From: Sinomicrobium soli
GTDB taxonomy: Bacteria; Bacteroidota; Bacteroidia; Flavobacteriales; Flavobacteriaceae
NCBI RefSeq assembly: GCF_003285545.1
Contig: NZ_QLNV01000003.1
Span: forward strand, 186,001 to 250,000
Length of the DNA stretch: 64,000 nt
Direction: 5' to 3'
Every line of letters begins with the position of its first letter. Within the stretch, counting starts at the first letter, position 1. Under the pieces are notes generated by a model. That model worked only from the letters and a program-made list of their open reading frames with translations, was not told where the DNA came from and did not search any database. A program made the position numbers and the translations under genes. This document shows positions 62,213 to 64,000 of this stretch, in pieces.

Positions 62213-62235
62213 GCCCCTAACCAAACAGACATTAA

Positions 62236-64000
62236 ATGTATGTAATAGAATGTATTGTAGCGGGTATGGCAGCCTTAACGGTTGCTTTTTTCCAATACGG
62301 CAGGGCAAAAGGCAGGTCGGTACAGGGCCTGCTTTTTGCCTTTCTGCGTTTTCTGTCTGTATTTGCACTCGTACTGCTATTGCTCAATCCCGAAGTACGG
62401 ACCACCACCTCACAACAGGAAAAGGCCACTCTTGCCGTACTGACCGACAACTCCTCCTCCATCGCTTTCCTCGGGCAACAGCAGACCGCAGAAGAACTTG
62501 TCAGCAATATCCGGCAGCACACTGCACTACGGGAAAAGCTCAATGTCGATTTCTATACCTTCGGACCTGGCCTGCAGCACGGAGATTCCCTGGGTTTTGA
62601 CCTGCCGCGGACCGATATCGGCAATGCACTGGCTTCTCTGAAAGATATTTACAGGGGTAAAAATACCGCCGTATTATTACTCACCGACGGCAACCGGACC
62701 TACGGAGAAGATTATACCTATACTTCCCGTCAATACCCTTTTCCCGTATTCCCGGTAACCATAGGGGATACCACTACCTATGACGACCTCAGCATCAGCC
62801 GGCTCAATGTAAACCGCTATGCCTATTTCCGGAATAAGTTTCCGGTGGAGATACTGTTGCGGTATGACGGTGAAAAGGAAGTGACTTCCCGTTTTACGAT
62901 CTCTTCCGGCCAACGCACCCTCTTTTCAAAAAGGGTCCGCTTCTCGCCGGAAAAAAAATCAGAGATCATCGAGACCTATCTCGATGCGGACAGCAAGGGG
63001 ATCCTGACGTATAAAGCAGGTATCAGCCCCCTGGAGAATGAAAAGAATACCCGGAACAACACCAAAGAATTCGGTATTGAGGTTATCGATGAAAAAACCG
63101 GGGTTCTCATCGTTTCCGGCATATCACATCCCGATCTCGGAGCATTGAAACGGAGTATAGAAAGCAATGAGGAGCGCGAAGTGACCTTGTCCGGGCCTGA
63201 TATCGATCCGGCCAGGCTCAACGATTATCAGCTCATCATACTCTACCAGCCCTCTTCCGCTTTCGATGCCGTTTTCAAACAGCTTGAACAGGCGCCCGGC
63301 AATACGTTTATTATCGCCGGTGAAGACACCGACTGGAATTTCCTGAACAAGGTACAATCTGCCTTCTCCCATGAAAGCAGTATGCTGACCGAAGAAGTAC
63401 AGGGCAGCTTTAATACTTTTTTTACTGCCTTTACCGCGGAAGATCCCGGTTTCGGGCACTACCCTCCCCTGCTGGTATCTTTCGGCGATGTCAATATCAA
63501 CACCTCATATGAAACCCTGCTCCATCAAAAGGTAAAAGGCACGGAGACCGACATCCCCCTGCTGTTCATCCTGGAAAAAGACCGGAAGCGGCAGGCCGTA
63601 CTGCTCGGGGAGAATTTGTGGAAGTGGAGAATGCAGGACTACCGGGAGAACGGCAATTTCGAAAAGTTCGACACGTTTACGGGAAAACTGGTGTTCTTCC
63701 TGGCTTCCGACAAAAAGAGAGACCGGCTGGAAACCGAATACGAAACACTTTACGATGGCAGCAGGCCGGTCGTGATCACCGCACAGTACTTCGACAGGAA
63801 TTATGTCTTTAATCCCGATGCTGCTCTCAGGCTGGAAATATCTGCCAGAGACACCTCGCTTCGGAAAACCTATCCCATGCTGCTCCGAAACAATTATTAC
63901 CAGGCCGACCTCAGCGATCTGGAAGCGGGAAAATACAGCTTTACCGTGCAGGTAGAGGGAGAACAACTGAAAAGGTCGGGAGAATTCAGCATACTCCGGT
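62236..64000 (+). CDS. Membrane-anchored vWA-like protein (3' partial)
   Basis: The frame is open from the ATG at 62236 to the window end (588 residues so far). Two N-terminal membrane segments (residues ~2-17 and ~31-50, ending LLLLNPEVR) precede a vWA/BatA-like domain: AVLTDNSSSIAF (a MIDAS-like DxSxS, residues ~68-79), then TDIGNALASLKD and VLLLTDGNRTYGED. A long periplasmic region of Ig-like strands follows, with another alpha/beta domain around residues 295-400 (VLIVSGISHPDLG, LNDYQLIILYQPSS). The layout resembles conserved flavobacterial vWA proteins of unknown function, which sit near BatA-type genes in other organisms. The C-terminus is outside the window. Confidence 0.82.
   Translation, partial: MYVIECIVAGMAALTVAFFQYGRAKGRSVQGLLFAFLRFLSVFALVLLLLNPEVRTTTSQQEKATLAVLTDNSSSIAFLGQQQTAEELVSNIRQHTALREKLNVDFYTFGPGLQHGDSLGFDLPRTDIGNALASLKDIYRGKNTAVLLLTDGNRTYGEDYTYTSRQYPFPVFPVTIGDTTTYDDLSISRLNVNRYAYFRNKFPVEILLRYDGEKEVTSRFTISSGQRTLFSKRVRFSPEKKSEIIETYLDADSKGILTYKAGISPLENEKNTRNNTKEFGIEVIDEKTGVLIVSGISHPDLGALKRSIESNEEREVTLSGPDIDPARLNDYQLIILYQPSSAFDAVFKQLEQAPGNTFIIAGEDTDWNFLNKVQSAFSHESSMLTEEVQGSFNTFFTAFTAEDPGFGHYPPLLVSFGDVNINTSYETLLHQKVKGTETDIPLLFILEKDRKRQAVLLGENLWKWRMQDYRENGNFEKFDTFTGKLVFFLASDKKRDRLETEYETLYDGSRPVVITAQYFDRNYVFNPDAALRLEISARDTSLRKTYPMLLRNNYYQADLSDLEAGKYSFTVQVEGEQLKRSGEFSILR

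Overview
The window comes from a member of the Bacteroidota, most likely the family Flavobacteriaceae. The grounds are a SusC/SusD pair, gliding/type IX secretion genes (gldI, porD-like, porX), a fused lpxC/fabZ, the kynurenine route to NAD, Bacteroidota-type -7 promoter boxes (TAnnTTTG) and the near absence of Shine-Dalgarno sequences. It looks like chromosome core with a few accessory patches. I see no phage, no insertion sequence and no CRISPR array.

Layout. 1-9217: right end of a polysaccharide utilisation locus (SusC, SusD, GH105 unsaturated-uronyl hydrolase, a two-domain DUF1080 lipoprotein, a Tat-exported Gfo/Idh/MocA oxidoreductase) closed by a strong terminator. 9256-9871: AT-rich PIN toxin/antitoxin pair. 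10032-16564: M48 protease lipoprotein, Rrf2 regulator with a NAD(P)-binding partner, kynureninase and kynurenine 3-monooxygenase, O-methyltransferase, PAP2 phosphatase, TatA. 16727-20624: gpmI, a secreted ankyrin protein, M15 peptidase, GNAT, tRNA-Gly. 20758-31398: cytochrome bd oxidase, clpS, prmA, tpiA, a TlpA-like and a DoxX protein, DUF1599, folP, nrnA, gldI and a cyclophilin-FKBP fusion. 31498-33628: tandem ABC ATPase and a DinB protein.

33664-40411 is the most unusual part. It holds four genes that read as a chaperone-usher-like fibre system: a small subunit, a PapD-like chaperone, a two-domain adhesin-like protein and a 940-residue usher-like barrel. An AraC regulator is divergent from them. 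40531-50451: glutamate-synthase-like protein, rhomboid protease, LpxL-like acyltransferase, the bamD-rpoZ-coaBC-porD operon, dapA, and small envelope or unknown proteins. 50490-50790: RNase P RNA. 50861-53876: cysM, tsaE, porX. 53970-64000: HD phosphohydrolase, lpxD-lpxC/fabZ-lpxA-efp-lpxD2, sucD, fabG, and a vWA-like protein cut by the window end.

A second layer is repeats. Many intergenic gaps carry short degenerate tandem arrays with a 7- or 8-bp period (TAGTTnn, GGTTrCA, GAAGCTT, AATAACyn, ATTrwCAm), or a dispersed inverted repeat starting TGTCATTC. Several sit exactly at gene 3' ends and supply the stop codon (gpmI, DUF1599, coaBC, dapA, cysM). Functionally the window is envelope-heavy: lipid A synthesis, BamD, T9SS parts, Tat, lipoproteins, glycan import and a candidate surface fibre.
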